Source: Neonectria sp. B-13 (taxonomy: Eukaryota > Ascomycota > Sordariomycetes > Hypocreales > Nectriaceae). From it: a DNA stretch of 64,000 bases. Position numbers and translations under genes: made by a program. Positions 44,988 to 57,563 of the stretch are shown piece by piece; within the stretch, counting starts at the first letter, position 1; every line of letters begins with the position of its first letter. Below the pieces are notes generated by a model that was not told the origin of the DNA, did no database searches, and saw only the letters and a program-made list of their open reading frames with translations. The DNA lies in the NCBI GenBank assembly GCA_002682825.1, contig NOKP01000012.1, forward strand, positions 310,001 through 374,000. The letters run 5' to 3'.

Positions 44988-47900
44988 ATGGGACGGTTCT
45001 GGCGTACCACCTCAGAGTCCAAGCATTATCCCGTCATCCTCAGTGGTAGTGAGCAACGAATATTCGACGCCCTCGTTCCAATCCGTCATAAAGCAGGGCT
45101 CAGCGGCAACCTTGCTGCCCGGCCAGAACCAACAACTCCGTCTGCACCCTTTGCTGCTGGACTCAAGGTTTGGGTCGAATGCCCTGATGCAACCGTCGAC
45201 ATCTGCTTCGTCCACGGTCTTAGCGGAGATCGCGACGAGACCTGGACTGCGCCTGGGCAATCCGAGCCTTGGCCCAAGACTCTTCTATCCACTGCGCTGT
45301 TCCAGCAAAATTTGCCGAGCCTAAGAGCTCGTATTGTCACGTACGGGTACGACGCCTACGTCGTACAAGAGTCGGGCGCCTCCACAAATCGGCTACACGA
45401 GCATGCAGACAATCTTCTCAGCGATCTTGCAGCGGATAGAGACCTGGCTGGTGCCACATCCCGGCCGCTTATCCTCGTTTCCCACAGTCTAGGAGGCCTG
45501 GTGTGCAAAAATGCCGTCCTGATTTCCCAATCAAACGCTGAGCCCCATCTTCGAGATCTTTTCCACAGCCTGAAAGGTGTTGTTTTCATGGGTACTCCCC
45601 ACAAAGGGCCTTGGATGGACAATTGGGGCACGTTCCCAGCGTCGGCTCTGAATATCATCAAGTCTAACAACACTTCGATATTGGAGATCTTGCAGACCGA
45701 AAGCCAGCTTCTTCAAGATGTCCAGACCGGGTTCAGGTCTCTGATTCAGGAACAACGAGATAACGGCAGGCGGATAGAGGTAACATGCTTTTTTGAAGCA
45801 CTGCCAATACAAAGCCTTGGACTCGTTGTGTCAAAGGAGTCAGCAACTTTCGAGGGTTACACTGCCATTAGCATCAAAGCCAATCATCGAGACATGGTCA
45901 AGTTTGATTCCGTGACAGACAACGGATTTACGAGGCTGCTTGGGGAGCTGGTCAGATGGGAACGACCGGAAGTGGCTGTTGACACTACCTTTGTTGTTGG
46001 TATGAACTAGTCTCCCTCCCAGATTGTGTCCCATCGCTAAGCATATTCACTTAAGAGTGCCAGAAATCGCTCGCATTCCTAGAAATGAGAGATCGCTCGA
46101 ATGACATTGGTGCTGGAGCAGAGGGAACGCTCGATTGGCTTTCGGTTCACGACATTTACAGGAAGTGGTCGAGTTATGATCGAGGCGTGCTCTGGATCAA
46201 AGGCAAACCAGGCTCTGGCAAGTCCACAGCAATGCAACGCGCCCTAGAACATACTAGGAGCCTATACGAGAGTCCTGGTGAGGCTTTTGTGCTCCCATTC
46301 TTCTTTCATGCTCGAGGCGCCGAACTCCAAAAGACGCCGATGGGTCTCTACCGATCACTTCTCCATCAAATCCTCGACTTCGCTCCTGAAGCACTGTCTG
46401 ACATGCTTGATCATTTTGAGCATCAGAATACGGACTGCGGTGAACCTGAGGAGAAGTGGCAATGGGACGAAAACGAACTTTGGGAGTTCTTCAAATCTGC
46501 TCTTCCAAAGGTCTCTCAGATTCGCCCGGTCTGGCTGTTCATAGACGCCTTGGACGAGGCGGATAACAACGATGCGGTCGAATTGATTCACAGGTTCCAG
46601 ACTCTCGTTGAAGGGCTCCCGACTTCGTCACGATGCCACCTCTGCTTTGCGTCTCGTCATTACCCAGCCTTGGCTCAACGTTCCAAGTTCACAATATGCC
46701 TCGAAGAAGAAAATACCAAGGACATCAGGGTCTTTGTGCACGACAAGCTCAGCGGGTTCCTTGAAACTGAGATTCCAAGGTTGATCGCCAATCGTGCATT
46801 GGGCATCTTTATGTGGGCAGGACTCGTTGTTAGGTATGTTCTCGACCAGGAACGTCAGGGAATAGCATACGAGAAGATCGAAGCCGAGATCAGTGGTGCT
46901 ACTCCAGATCTTGACGATCTGTACACCGAGATTCTTGAACGGCTTCGCAACAACCCGAAGTCTCTTAGGTTATTTGATTGGGTCTGCTTTGCAACTGAGC
47001 CGCTCTCGCCGGAGGAACTTCTTTGCGCTGTCGGGTTCGAAAACTGGGGAGACTCGAACGATAACTCAGAACACGCGACTGATGCTTGGGAAAGCTCAGT
47101 CAGCTTTCCAGAAGATTTCTCTGCTGATCGAGACACGATGGAATTGAGGCTCGGGGCGCTCAGCTCCGGGCTTATAGAGACTGTTGCGTGGGGGAACTCA
47201 TATCGCGCACAGTTCGTCCACCAATCCATCAAGGACTTCTACATCACCAAGGGCCTAGCACTTTTGTGGAATCGCTCGGACTCGGTGTCCAAGTTGATAG
47301 GGTTGGCGCACTATGGGATTTCGAGAGCATGCATCCGCTACTGGACCATGGACGCGGTGGTTGATGCTGTTTCTCGAAGGGGCCACAAACATCCCAGAGA
47401 TGAAATCTCCCGCACCGAATTTCCGTTATTGCTTTACGCCACCTCCTCATGGGCGTACCATGCCCGGGAAAGCGAGAAGAATCAAGTTATGCAGGACGAC
47501 CTCCTGGAGCCAAAGTACCTCAACTGGCCATCAACCCATCGCATGAATCTATTATCTGCAGTTCAGACCCATTCTGGCCTGATAGGCCACAGACCACTTG
47601 CTCCGGGCAGTACGGTGATCCACGTACTATCGCAGCATGGGCTCATGGGACCGCTACGCGTATTGCTGCTCATGGCACGCGATCGTACCGCCATAGACCT
47701 CGACGCCCGGGACGAGGATTATAGGACACCATTCATGGTGGCTGCTGTGGAGGGGCAGACACAGGTGGTCAAGTTATTCCTCGAGGAGGTAGCAGCAGCG
47801 GACAAACCCGTATGGAATCCGCTCATTCGGCCCAAAGCCCGAGTACCTCAAGTTGATTTCAATGCGGTAGACTCTCGAACTTGGACGAGTCTCATACTAG

Positions 47901-48622
47901 CGATCCAAGCTGGGCACCTTGACGTGGTCAAGCTTCTCGTTGAATCCAGCAAAGTTGATGTGAACCAGAGATGGAACAAATTCGGGAATAAGACAGGCCC
48001 AGCGCCGCTGCTGACAGCAATAGAGCAGGGCGAACATTCCATTTTGCAGGCCCTGCTGGAGTCTGACAAAGTGGATGTGAACATGGGAGATGGTAACTGG
48101 AAATCACCACTATATTGCGCAATTCGCTATGATAGACCAGATAAGGACGGACGATCTGCTGTCAGCGCTCTGCTGAAGTCAAAGAAAGTGGATGTCAACA
48201 GAAGAAGTTGGGATCACAGCCAGCACTCCCTCAATCCTTGCGTTATGTCACCGCTCTCTTATGCAGCCTCGTTAGGAGATGCGCATACAGTAGAGGCGCT
48301 CCTGGACACGGGCAAGGTTAACACAGGTCTCAAGGGTCCATGGATTCCTGGTAGCCATAGCGCCCTCTATTATGCCCTGCGCGGAAAGAACATCGAGGTA
48401 ACGGCGAGGCTCCGTGATGCCAAAGTACTTGACAGGGCTCCAAGTGATCAAGAGCGAGCCTCTCGACTTAGCGGCGCTATTCGGGAACATTTCTCTGACA
48501 TCGGAAAAGTGGAGGTAGACGAACTGGTTAGGGAGATGATGGGGGAGAACTTATCGACGTCCAAAGTCTGGAATCGAAGCTTCTATGACTCAAGATTTAC
48601 GACGATACGTTTCTCCAGGTAG
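44988..48622 (+). CDS. NOD-like receptor: alpha/beta hydrolase-NACHT-ankyrin
   Basis: Two exons, 44988-45999 and 46056-48622, joined over a 56-nt intron (gtatga...ttaag), give 1192 aa. Residues 60-320 form a SesB-like alpha/beta hydrolase: FVHGLSGDRDETW, nucleophile elbow SHSLGG with Ser167, and a likely catalytic His300. A CQKSLAFLEMRDRSNDI linker leads to a NACHT NTPase with P-loop GKPGSGKST (about 387-395) and Walker B LFIDALDEAD (about 498-507). A winged-helix-like region follows. About five ankyrin repeats span residues 880-1120 (for example TSLILAIQAGHLDVVKLLVE). Fungal receptors of this plan are linked to non-self recognition and cell death. The hydrolase is the presumed effector, the NACHT the switch and the ankyrins the sensor. 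All key motifs are intact. Confidence 0.9.
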
Positions 48623-48649
48623 TAGTGTTTTAGAAGACGTCTTGAACTA

Positions 48650-49375
48650 TTACTTGTTCCGTGTCAGTCGAACCTCAGCACAATGCTTTCCAAGATCCTT
48701 CCAGTCCAGTGCACTCCACTTTTCGGGCCTTTCAGATGCTTCGACAAAGTGTTTCATGGCTAGGACAGCTTGCATAGCCCATTTCTCCGCACTCACGCGG
48801 CCTACACCTGTGGCCAGTGGAGTCATCAATAAGCTGCAAATCTCCTCCTCGCCCTCCGCAGCCTTGCCCTCCCTGACACTGCGGTTGTGGTTGTCTATAG
48901 CGCACAAAAGGCTCCAGATACACTCATACACAATCTCGCGATCCCAGCGGACATCTTCAGGCATGCGCATGGTCGGGCAAAGGGCAAGCCAACGCGTACC
49001 CCAGACATTACGCGATCGCTCCTTGAAGTCGTCTGGGATGGACACCAAGGTACAGGTTCCCGGGGGAGCAAAGCCATGCCACTGGTCATAGAGGCGGGCC
49101 TGAGCGACACGCGTGAGCGCCATGTAGTTATCGCGGGGAGAAAATGTGCTGGAGATTGCGTCGTCGAAAGCTCCGTCGAGCAGGCCGTACGAGTTGGCGG
49201 GCGACACGATGGTGTCGAACCGGACAGACGAGGGGAGGTCAGAGAGAGCGCAGTTGTGTATCTGCAGAGACACGGACGAGGGCAAACGTCGAGTTGTCCG
49301 GGCGTCTCTGAATGCTGCACTGAAGGCTTCGTCCATGCAGAGGAGATGAATCTGAGGAAGCTTGGCTACAGTCAT
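48650..49375 (-). CDS. Macro-domain protein
   Basis: Single exon of 241 aa, convergent with the NOD-like receptor (27 nt between stop codons). The core reads FDTIVSPANSYGLLDGAFDD, then VAQARLYDQWHGFAPPGTC, then MTPLATGVGRVSAEKWAMQA. This is the layout of fungal macro (Appr-1''-p processing) domains; the SPANS and TGVGR segments shape the ADP-ribose pocket. Members bind or remove ADP-ribose; catalysis cannot be decided by eye. No targeting signal is seen. Confidence 0.85.
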   Translation of the reverse strand: MTVAKLPQIHLLCMDEAFSAAFRDARTTRRLPSSVSLQIHNCALSDLPSSVRFDTIVSPANSYGLLDGAFDDAISSTFSPRDNYMALTRVAQARLYDQWHGFAPPGTCTLVSIPDDFKERSRNVWGTRWLALCPTMRMPEDVRWDREIVYECIWSLLCAIDNHNRSVREGKAAEGEEEICSLLMTPLATGVGRVSAEKWAMQAVLAMKHFVEASERPEKWSALDWKDLGKHCAEVRLTRNK

Positions 49376-50003
49376 TGTGAAGTGGCGAGAGCTTCGATGG
49401 CTGCAAGGAATAGCGAGCTGTCGTTCAAGTTAAAGTTGCTTCTTGCTCGGGTACTGATGTGCGGGGTTTTATGGGTTTCGGCGATTACCAATTGCGAGTC
49501 TGACACGTTTTTTTCAATCGTCTGACGGGTTCTAAAGGTACAGCTGTCGATTATTGCCGTGCTTGGAATTAATGATAGTGCTTTGCAGAGTAGATGTTGT
49601 GTCCACGAGCAAAGTTGCGCAGTACTTAGAAGGAAGACCATTATTGAGAGCGGCTGTTTTGGGCACCAAAATAACTTGACACGCGCGCATGCACATTGCG
49701 TTCCATGAGAGCCAAGACTCCTCTTGTTTCATACCTTTCAAGATATGTTCTTTGTACATTGCGAGCGTCACCTGAAAAATTCCATTGTTCCATGCTGTAG
49801 GTGGTGTGACGGGTCATTTCGCATCACCGCTCCGCGCCTCCCCTGCATCACCGCTTCATATAGGGTAGCTGCCCATACAAGGCAAGATTGTAGATTACTC
49901 TGCATGGTAATTCGTTTTAGGCGATCTGCCCAACAATCCCCTGCAACGTTATAATGGACACTTGACGCAACCGAACCTCATTGCTGGCCTGTCTAAATCT
50001 AAT
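49376..50003. other. Intergenic region, no gene seen
   Basis: AT-rich flank with short motif-free frames on both strands. Confidence 0.4.
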
Positions 50004-51459
50004 TTACGCTGCCGCATATGCAGTTCCGTACGGTTGTAGCTGCAATCCTTCAACGTCCATGAAACCAAACTTGGAGTTGTCCTCATTTTGTGCCAAAGAC
50101 TCTCTCCATTGCTTCATAGACTCTTCGAATGCCTTCATATGATCTTCTCGGCTGAGATCAAGTGGTTCCTTGTCATGGCCCACTAGTCGAATCCTAATGT
50201 CTGTCAGTCTTCCGTCAACCACTTACGAATTGAGCAAAACTTACTGGGTTCCAGCCGCGACATTTGTAATGCCGAAGTTCTGTTCATCAAACAGATAGTT
50301 AATCGCACTGCTGACCTCGCCCCTCAAAATCTTCGCCGGCAGATCAAACTCCTGCGTCACGGGCCGAGCGAGCCCGACACCATGAACTGTTTTGAGGGCT
50401 TCCACCATGGCTCCCACTGTTCTCAGGCCGCCTGTCACGTACGCCTTGGTCTTAGTCAACTCGGGGATGATCTCCTCCGCAAATTCCAAGAAGAAGGCCT
50501 CCCTCTTCTTGCTGCTCTCCCTGCGGTGAGAAAAGGCTAAGCTTTGGTACGTCCCGCCAGAAAGCTCAACAAAGTCAAAGCTGTGCTTTTCGAGGTTCTC
50601 GCACAGTACTTTGCAATCTTCAGGGGAGAAACCTCCATCCTGAAATTCAACGCTGTTGACCTTGATGCCCAAAGTGAAGGATGGATCAGGAACACGAGCA
50701 CGAATGGCTTCGGCAATCTCGAAAATAATACGAGAGCGATTCTCGATGGAGCCGCCATATTTGTCGGTTCTTTTGTTGGTCGTTGGAGAGAGGAATTGTG
50801 CTAGAAGGTAACCACTGAGATACGATGTCAGTATTCCGTCCTCCAATTAAGGATCATAACACGTACTGTGCACTGTGCAGCTGAATTCCATCGAATCCTG
50901 CCTTGTAAAGGTACTCGGCAGCGTGTGCAAAGCCACCGATAACTCTTTCAAAGTCGCTGTCGTTCATCGGCCTTGGCTTCTCAAAGCTCATCCCCATAAC
51001 CTCCCCCTCGAGCTGCACATCACTGGCCGATATAGGGTTCCTCTGAATATGGCTACCAACCTGACGTCCAGGGTGGCTAACCTGCGCCACGGCCAAGCTC
51101 CCATGCTTCTTCGCGACAGATGCTAGCTCCTTGAATGCTTCAAAACGCTCGCCGGAAGTAGGCGCATCTGGAGGGACGATGGGATTGCCTGCGGCTTCCA
51201 AGTGGTCGTACTCGATCATCACATTGCCGGTTAGGATGACTCCGAATCCTCCCTCACCCCAGTGTCGATAGACATTGATAAGCTCGGGGGTTGGGATGCC
51301 TCGTTTCTCCAAGACTTTGGGGTCCCAAGTGGACAGACGCTCAGTCATGGCAGCCTTGAGAAATCGATTTTTGGCGGTCTTGCCGCTGAACTCGAAGTTC
51401 AAGGGCTGAGCCAAAGGACCTGGGTCGGTTGAGTCGGCGGGGAATCTTCTCGGTGCCAT
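50004..51459 (-). CDS. NADH:flavin oxidoreductase, old yellow enzyme family
   Basis: Three exons on the minus strand: 51459-50867, 50814-50245 and 50193-50004. Introns are 52 nt and 51 nt, and phases fit [14 protein letters not shown] and GTQ|IRLVGHD, giving 450 aa. The start [11 protein letters not shown] is chosen over an upstream in-frame codon for family length. FMN-barrel motifs are seen: [11 protein letters not shown], then [10 protein letters not shown], then [33 protein letters not shown], and late VTGGLRT and GLARP. It should be a cytosolic FMN enzyme that reduces activated alkenes with NAD(P)H. The C-terminal tail is longer than in bacterial members, as in the fungal subgroup. Confidence 0.9.
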
Positions 51460-52851
51460 TGTGGTAATCTTTCTGTCTTCTTTCCGGAAAATTGGTGTTG
51501 TGAAAGTTGATGGCGGTGAGAAATTAATCACTTGATAAGAGAGGACCGTCATGTATTTCTAGGCCAACTCAGATTATAACAACTATTAATCTCACACGGA
51601 GAAACTACATACTTCATGACGAAACCATTTGTCAAGATCCATTGTACATCTATCATTGGAGTCCATGCCGTCATGCCTCGGCCCAAGTGGCGCCAGTTTT
51701 GGTTTAGCTGCAAACATACTCTACACGTACACTAGACTAGAGCCATGTTGCAGATGCAAAAAGGCCTGATTTCTAAGCAAATCAACTATGTACGAATGCT
51801 ATGACGTGGGCGTGGGTCTATTTTCCCAACTTCTCTGGCCACGATTCTGTGGATACGACCAAGTGCCGAGGCAACAGAGAGATCTGCCGGCGGTAAATAC
51901 CAGAAACAGATATTAGTGGGTTCGTAACGTGAGGTAATTAGTAAGGATTGCAACCCAACAGAGACAAGCATTTGATAACGTTATATAGCCGTTCTTTTGA
52001 AAGTAGGGGTGGTCGTTAACAATTTCTGTGTCTTAAAGCAACCCAAGCCGCGATATTCACTGCACGGCCCCTTGGTATCAGGTAGGAAGGAACCCCCGAA
52101 ACATGCTGTTCAATTGCATTTCGTTCACTGAGATGGGCAGCCAATCGCCTTCTTGGTAAATCTTGTGCTAAGCCTACATATCGTTACTTGGCTGTTAGGC
52201 GGGTTACGTCTAGTAATGGGCAATCAGAATGATACGTAGCGAATCAAGGTGATTGAGGTAACCTATGTACTGGTTCTTATTCATCAATCTGCCTGGAGTA
52301 AAGTATGGCCAGGAAACCCTTGGATACACCAGGGAAGATGAAGCGCTCTTCGTGAAGCAACACTAGTCCCGTAAATCATGGAAAGCCTCACTTTCAGCTA
52401 AGTTTATGCCAAACGAATAGCATTAACCCTAACCCACTTTATCAAGTGGTTTTCAAAAGGTTATTTTTAATCGTATGCTACTCAGTAGAGATTCAGCACA
52501 AATGGTAAGACCTATTGAGTACGTCATAATATAACACTAACATGGTTCCAGCTGGAACTGGTCAGTGGTATGAGGGCTAATACTGTAACATAATCAGTGG
52601 AACACTATTTATTTACCAATAGATGCAAAATGCCCACGACAACTGAGCTAAGCTCACTATATCAGAGTCGGAAAAAATGCAAGCTCTTCTAGCTTTTGAG
52701 AAGCCCATAATCTCTATGCTCATGTGGCATATTTTAAGGCCGCTAGTCGGAGACGACAGCCCTTGACGCATTCTTGGCGGACAAACTCTCGCTGGGTCGC
52801 GTGTGAACCAAATCCCTATCCCCTCTCGGCCCCGAGCGGTGCCGTACCATC
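51460..52851. other. AT-rich intergenic region, no gene seen
   Basis: No motif-bearing frame. A telomere-like ttaaccctaaccc occurs at 52424-52437 but is only two units. Confidence 0.4.
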
Positions 52852-53430
52852 ATGAACTCCCCGCTAGATCTCTCAAAAACCGGCGAGAGGTCTTTCATGC
52901 AGCATCCGGTTCTCAAGCCTGATGCAGCTTCTGTGTTGCTGTTGATCCATCTTCTATCTCAGTCAATCTCGCCCTTGCTCACATACGCGGTGGAGGGGTA
53001 CAGAGCTGGCAACGAGGGCACGCTATCATCTTTCTCATTTCCTTACACGGTTGGCTTACAAGTCTTCGGCATTTGCCGAGAAGTTCCATTACTCGCCATC
53101 TTCACAGACTCTCTACCCTTTGATGTGCCCGCGACCCTCTTTGTCGACTCAGAAATCGGGGGGTCCTTGGTGCCAGCATTTGGCTTTTGGCTATATTTCC
53201 CCTAACGATGACGATCTTGGCGCCATTAGGCAACCTCAAAAACAAGAATGGGTGGTCATCTCTATCGTAGATGGCGCTTGCACTGCTCCCGATTTTAACG
53301 ATTGCATTCTCTTTTGTTTTCAGATTGTGTCAAGGGAACATCAAAAAGTCCAATCTTGATGGTTATATGACCTCGGATGTCCCGATACTGCAGTTCGTCT
53401 ACGGGTTTGCTGGCCTAGGAGTGACTTAGG
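52852..53430 (+). pseudogene. Broken multi-pass membrane protein
   Basis: The first 117 aa (from MNSPLDLSKTG) contain hydrophobic helices (ASVLLLIHLLSQSISPLLTY) and the loop EGYRAGNEGTL, typical of a fungal multi-span integral membrane family I cannot name. After 53205 the continuation is in another frame with a TAG stop: ALALLPILTIAFSFVFRLCQ, then YMTSDVPILQFVYGFAGLGV. At least one frameshift and one stop break it, so it is probably dead. Confidence 0.45.
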
Positions 53431-54236
53431 TTGGCCTTTTGAGTTGGCGGGAGGGTGTTATCTCGGGGCATTTTACAGTCAAGTGACATTTCCCAACCTT
53501 GCCATTGCAGTGGTTGCACGCACCCGCCAGGGACAGACACGGAGGCGCCCTTCTGAAACGGCCTCTTGGCACTCGGAACCAAGCCCGTCTGTGGGAAGTC
53601 ATTTTCCGTAGTGGATAGCATCAATCTAGAACGCGCCACATTCGGCTTTACAGCAATTATTTTTGACCTAATCCTGAGACAGAGATGGTGCCTGCCCACA
53701 AAAACAATGGTAAACTTGATTAAGTGCGAGTAGCTTGAACTTTGGAATGTGGCACGTTCCGATCAAGATCGATTGAGGTCGGATCACCCTAGAATGGACG
53801 GATATGGCCTTCTATCCAAAGGCAGATTCAACTTGCTAGCAAAAGTAGGTACCCCTTGGGATAAGATGGAGGAGCCGCTGGGCGAGGTGCTCGTGTCTAA
53901 GAAAAGGCCGCGTCCCATTGATTGCTGCGCTGCCATATCCAGTCTCCACGGCGTTCTCGGATCCCCGACGTTCTGGAACCAGACTCTGGCGGTCTCGAAC
54001 TTAAAGATGATGAATTGACTTCCCATCTGGGCTGGAGGGAACAACCACTGAATGCGTGATCTTAGGCATTCTAGCCCGAACTTTCTTGTGCAAAAACTTT
54101 TAAAGAAGGAGAACGCCCACCTCGGGCCATCAGACTTCGTCCGCCATTATCAGCCTCATTTGATTTAATCCACATATCCCGAGCGTTGCATTGTAACGCA
54201 ACCCTTCGAACTGGCCCTCACTCGTCACCATCAACG
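53431..54236. other. Intergenic region, no gene seen
   Basis: Short frames without motifs. Serves as upstream region of the rhodopsin-like gene. Confidence 0.35.
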
Positions 54237-55450
54237 ATGGCGGGCATATCAGGACAGGCCCTCATTGTAAGCATACACAACTTTCCCAATCATGCCAATT
54301 GTCCAACTAATTTCATTTCAGGCTACGGAGTGGCTGTTGACGAGCATCGCACTCTGCCTCATCATCGCGCGACTCAATCTGCGAATCAATCACCACGGAC
54401 GAGGGTTGACCATAAGTGATGTGTTTATTCTTGCAGCGTTCGCTGCTGGCGTCTCATTGAATGCCGTCGACATCACCCTGTTCCGCAGGGGGGTCTATCA
54501 ACCGAACGTTGATTTCACATTGTCACAGTGGCAAGCTCCAATATCTGAGCAGATCTATGCCCTCAAGGTATGTGTAGATGGCGTGTACATGTGATTCATC
54601 AATGAAGGAAGTTAATATACTTACACCTTAATAAAACAGGCGTTCTATATCTTGTATTTTCCATTCCTCATTCAGCAGTACTGTATTAAAGGCGCGATCT
54701 TATCCTTCTTTTACGAGATCTTTGGTCAGGGTTCTCGGCGAGTAAGGCTTTCACTGTTTTGTATTATGGCGTATTGTGCTGTTGGATTCGTTATAACTAT
54801 ATGCATGGTCTTTTTTATGTGTCCGTTTCGTTGCTACTGGTAAGTTCTCTCGCCCCATTGCCTATAATCCAATATCACTAATTCTTGACCATAGGTCGCT
54901 TACTGCTTATTGCACCGAGTATTGCATGACAGTGAACGACAATCTTGGTTGGGCTTTCCATTTCACGGCTGATTTGCTCAGTAAGTACATACTTATACTC
55001 AGATATTAATTCGGACGTCATTAACCGTATACCAGTTTTTGTATATCCACTCGTCAATGTAAACCGAACAGCGATGACGAAAGCGCAGAAGATTAGCGCC
55101 AGCGTAACCTTCGCTATCGGGTTCGTCAATATCTCCGTCACTCTCGCGAGATGGTTTGTTGTCCAAGCTATCTTTACGCCAACTCCATATATCACCACTG
55201 GTGGTAAGTTGATTCTCAAATCCACTCACACCGTGAATGCTGACAATATCTTGCAGAGGCTCTTGCAGTCGCAGACGGACAAACTGGCTTGATTATTGCC
55301 GTCTTGCTATCACTCCGCCCGTATGTGCGGATATGGCAAGACTCAAATATTCTCCGATCTCGAGCTACGGAAAGTTCCAGCAAATCTAGTAAGACCAGCG
55401 AGGAACACTTGCCATACCAAGAGACAATCTCCTCCAGAGGGCAACCATAG
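54237..55450 (+). CDS. Rhodopsin-like seven-helix membrane protein (PTH11-type, no CFEM)
   Basis: Six exons: 54237-54266, 54322-54567, 54640-54839, 54895-54980, 55036-55203 and 55257-55450. Five introns of 53-72 nt all keep phase, giving 307 aa. Hydrophobic helices start at TEWLLTSIALCLIIARLNLR and run through AFYILYFPFLIQQYC, VGFVITICMVFFMCP, DLLIFVYPLVNV and LIIAVLLSLRPYVR. Two cysteines flank the third helix loop. This is the fungal rhodopsin-domain family related to PTH11 receptors. It lacks a CFEM domain and a signal peptide and is shorter than usual at the N-terminus. Some members act as surface or small-molecule sensors; this one is unassigned. The extreme small first exon is a plausible weak point of the model. 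Confidence 0.75.
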
Positions 55451-57563
55451 ACTGAGGACTTGGTCCCAAGAACCGAATGTTGAAGGAAATACTGTCGCGC
55501 ACATGATGTTATATAGACGGTGAATGGCGTTTTTAGTTTGCGTTGGCCTCAATAAGTCCTGGAGGCCAACCGGTGGCCTACTTGGTGTTTCGGGCATTGA
55601 TGTGGCAACTTCACTGTACCACGGGTATTTGGGATTCAGTTGCAATAGACTATCTCATTGTGTTCAGATCTTGGAAGAGGTCGCAGTCAAGTGAGAACTT
55701 GCACATGAAACGAGCTGAGCTGTGTTGAAGTGGGAGGCAGCCGAAACCATGACAATGAGCGTGCCTAAGTAACTAATGGACCAAAAGATCAAATAAATTT
55801 CGCACCATGTTGTGAATTACGCCACCTTCCTTCTATTAGGTGCAAGAGCTCTTGCCGCGGAGTGAAACATAATTAGATACGCCCAAATGGCTCCTAACCC
55901 GAGGCTCAATTTCATGGACGCCGAAGAGGATAGTGTTGAAATGTAGGTATAGGATCAATTGAAGGATACTTGAACAGAGAAAAGGAGAAAGGAAAACACA
56001 CTATACTAAATATACATGTATGTTTCACTTCCTAGCTACCGTAAGATCGGGCTGTCCCGGAGGTCCGGGCACCTATGGCACTGGATCTCAACAGATAGCA
56101 GCAGCCAGAACCCCTTGTTTTATTTATTTGAGTGTGCTGTTATGAAACCCCCAAAAGGGCACTATTACATCTTCCTTATGTACGCTCAACGCTCCCATAC
56201 GTGCATCACATTGAAAATGGCGTAATATACTGCTTCCAGGCATTTTTCTACAAGCCCTTTCCATCTCTCTACACCTGCGAAAGGCCGAAGATGGTGCAAT
56301 GAGTGCTTGAGCCCGTCACGGTGGGTGAAATTGGAGAGAGAGAAAGACATCTCCGGATATCCGATGAACCACTCCCGACATCCCGGACTTTTATGGGGCT
56401 TGGTGGCCCACCATCAAGGAATCCTGGTTGATGCCGTGCTGATAAGTGCTCTTTTCGGAACGTTTTTGCTACTGCTTCTCACTCATTGGATTGCTAGTTG
56501 AGTTGGTTGGCCCCTAAAATATGTTGTCACATGAAGGTGCTGAAACCATCGTAATGGGGAACAATAGTGACGTGAATGACGTTCGAATACTGTTGTTAAA
56601 CTGATTCCTGTATGTCTTGGATACAAGAGGCGGATAGAGACTCGTGGGAGATATTTATATCGTCTTTCGAGAATTTGACCACAGCCCTACCAACTCTACC
56701 ACGGTCCTTATTGAATCCCTCGGACTTCAATCCACCCATTTACAGTTTACCATGGGGTTCAAGGACAGCCGGGGTTATTCGTAGAGTAATCCGGTTGCAG
56801 GGAGTGCGCCTGGTCACATCCCACTGGAACAAGCAAGGAACCGATGACGAACAGTGCCGTTAAGTGCATGAAAGCTATGACTTATTAGTCATAAACGACA
56901 TTGGTGGAGCTCTTCGAAGACTCCTAGTGATAGTCCGCGGAGAAACACTATCCAACTCCAGCATAGAGTGGGTCAACCCTTCTCGAAAGGACGCAAGACA
57001 AGGAAAGGGTTGATCATCCCAGGAGCGACCCTAGTAGAGAACAAGGCATTGGCTATAATAGTACCCAAGATGGCTGACTAGGGGAGTTAATGAACCGCCA
57101 ACTAAACAGAGTCAATATTGTGTTACACGGCGCGGGATTATACAAAAGCTGCAAACCAACAGAATGGTGTTTTCCCGAATCTAGATATCGTCATCAGGAT
57201 GCGAACGATGTGGAAGCTTTTACTGGGCTCCTTAAACACTCCCCCGCACGGGTGGCATGCCAGCACAATTATCCCCTTGCCCGTTTAACTACAGGGTAGG
57301 CTTCCAAGTAACGATTGATGGAATACAGAACTAGAGGTTTCCCTTATTACTTTAAGCAAGACATAGTCCTGATAGGTCTGAGATTTCAGAGCCCACGTTC
57401 GAAGTTTTAGCGCACTGGTCTCAGCATACTCGCAGATTGCGATAGTAGCATAGGGAGATAGTAACATTTTCGAAGAATGGATCATATCACGTGTAGTACA
57501 TCAAGAGGAGCCAACCGCGAAATAACTCAACGCTGCTGACAGCAGAGGCTTCAACCTGATTAA
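55451..57563. other. Gene-poor region, no gene seen
   Basis: Over 2 kb with only short frames, such as one at 56307-56501 ending in a hydrophobic stretch and one at 56612-56863. None shows a family motif or intron structure I can support. Confidence 0.35.

Noticed and set aside
52424..52437. Telomere-like ttaaccctaaccc
   Set aside because: Only two units inside ordinary intergenic DNA, so chance is the simplest explanation.
55451..57563. Short frames at 56307-56501 and 56612-56863
   Set aside because: No motif, no intron evidence and weak start contexts.
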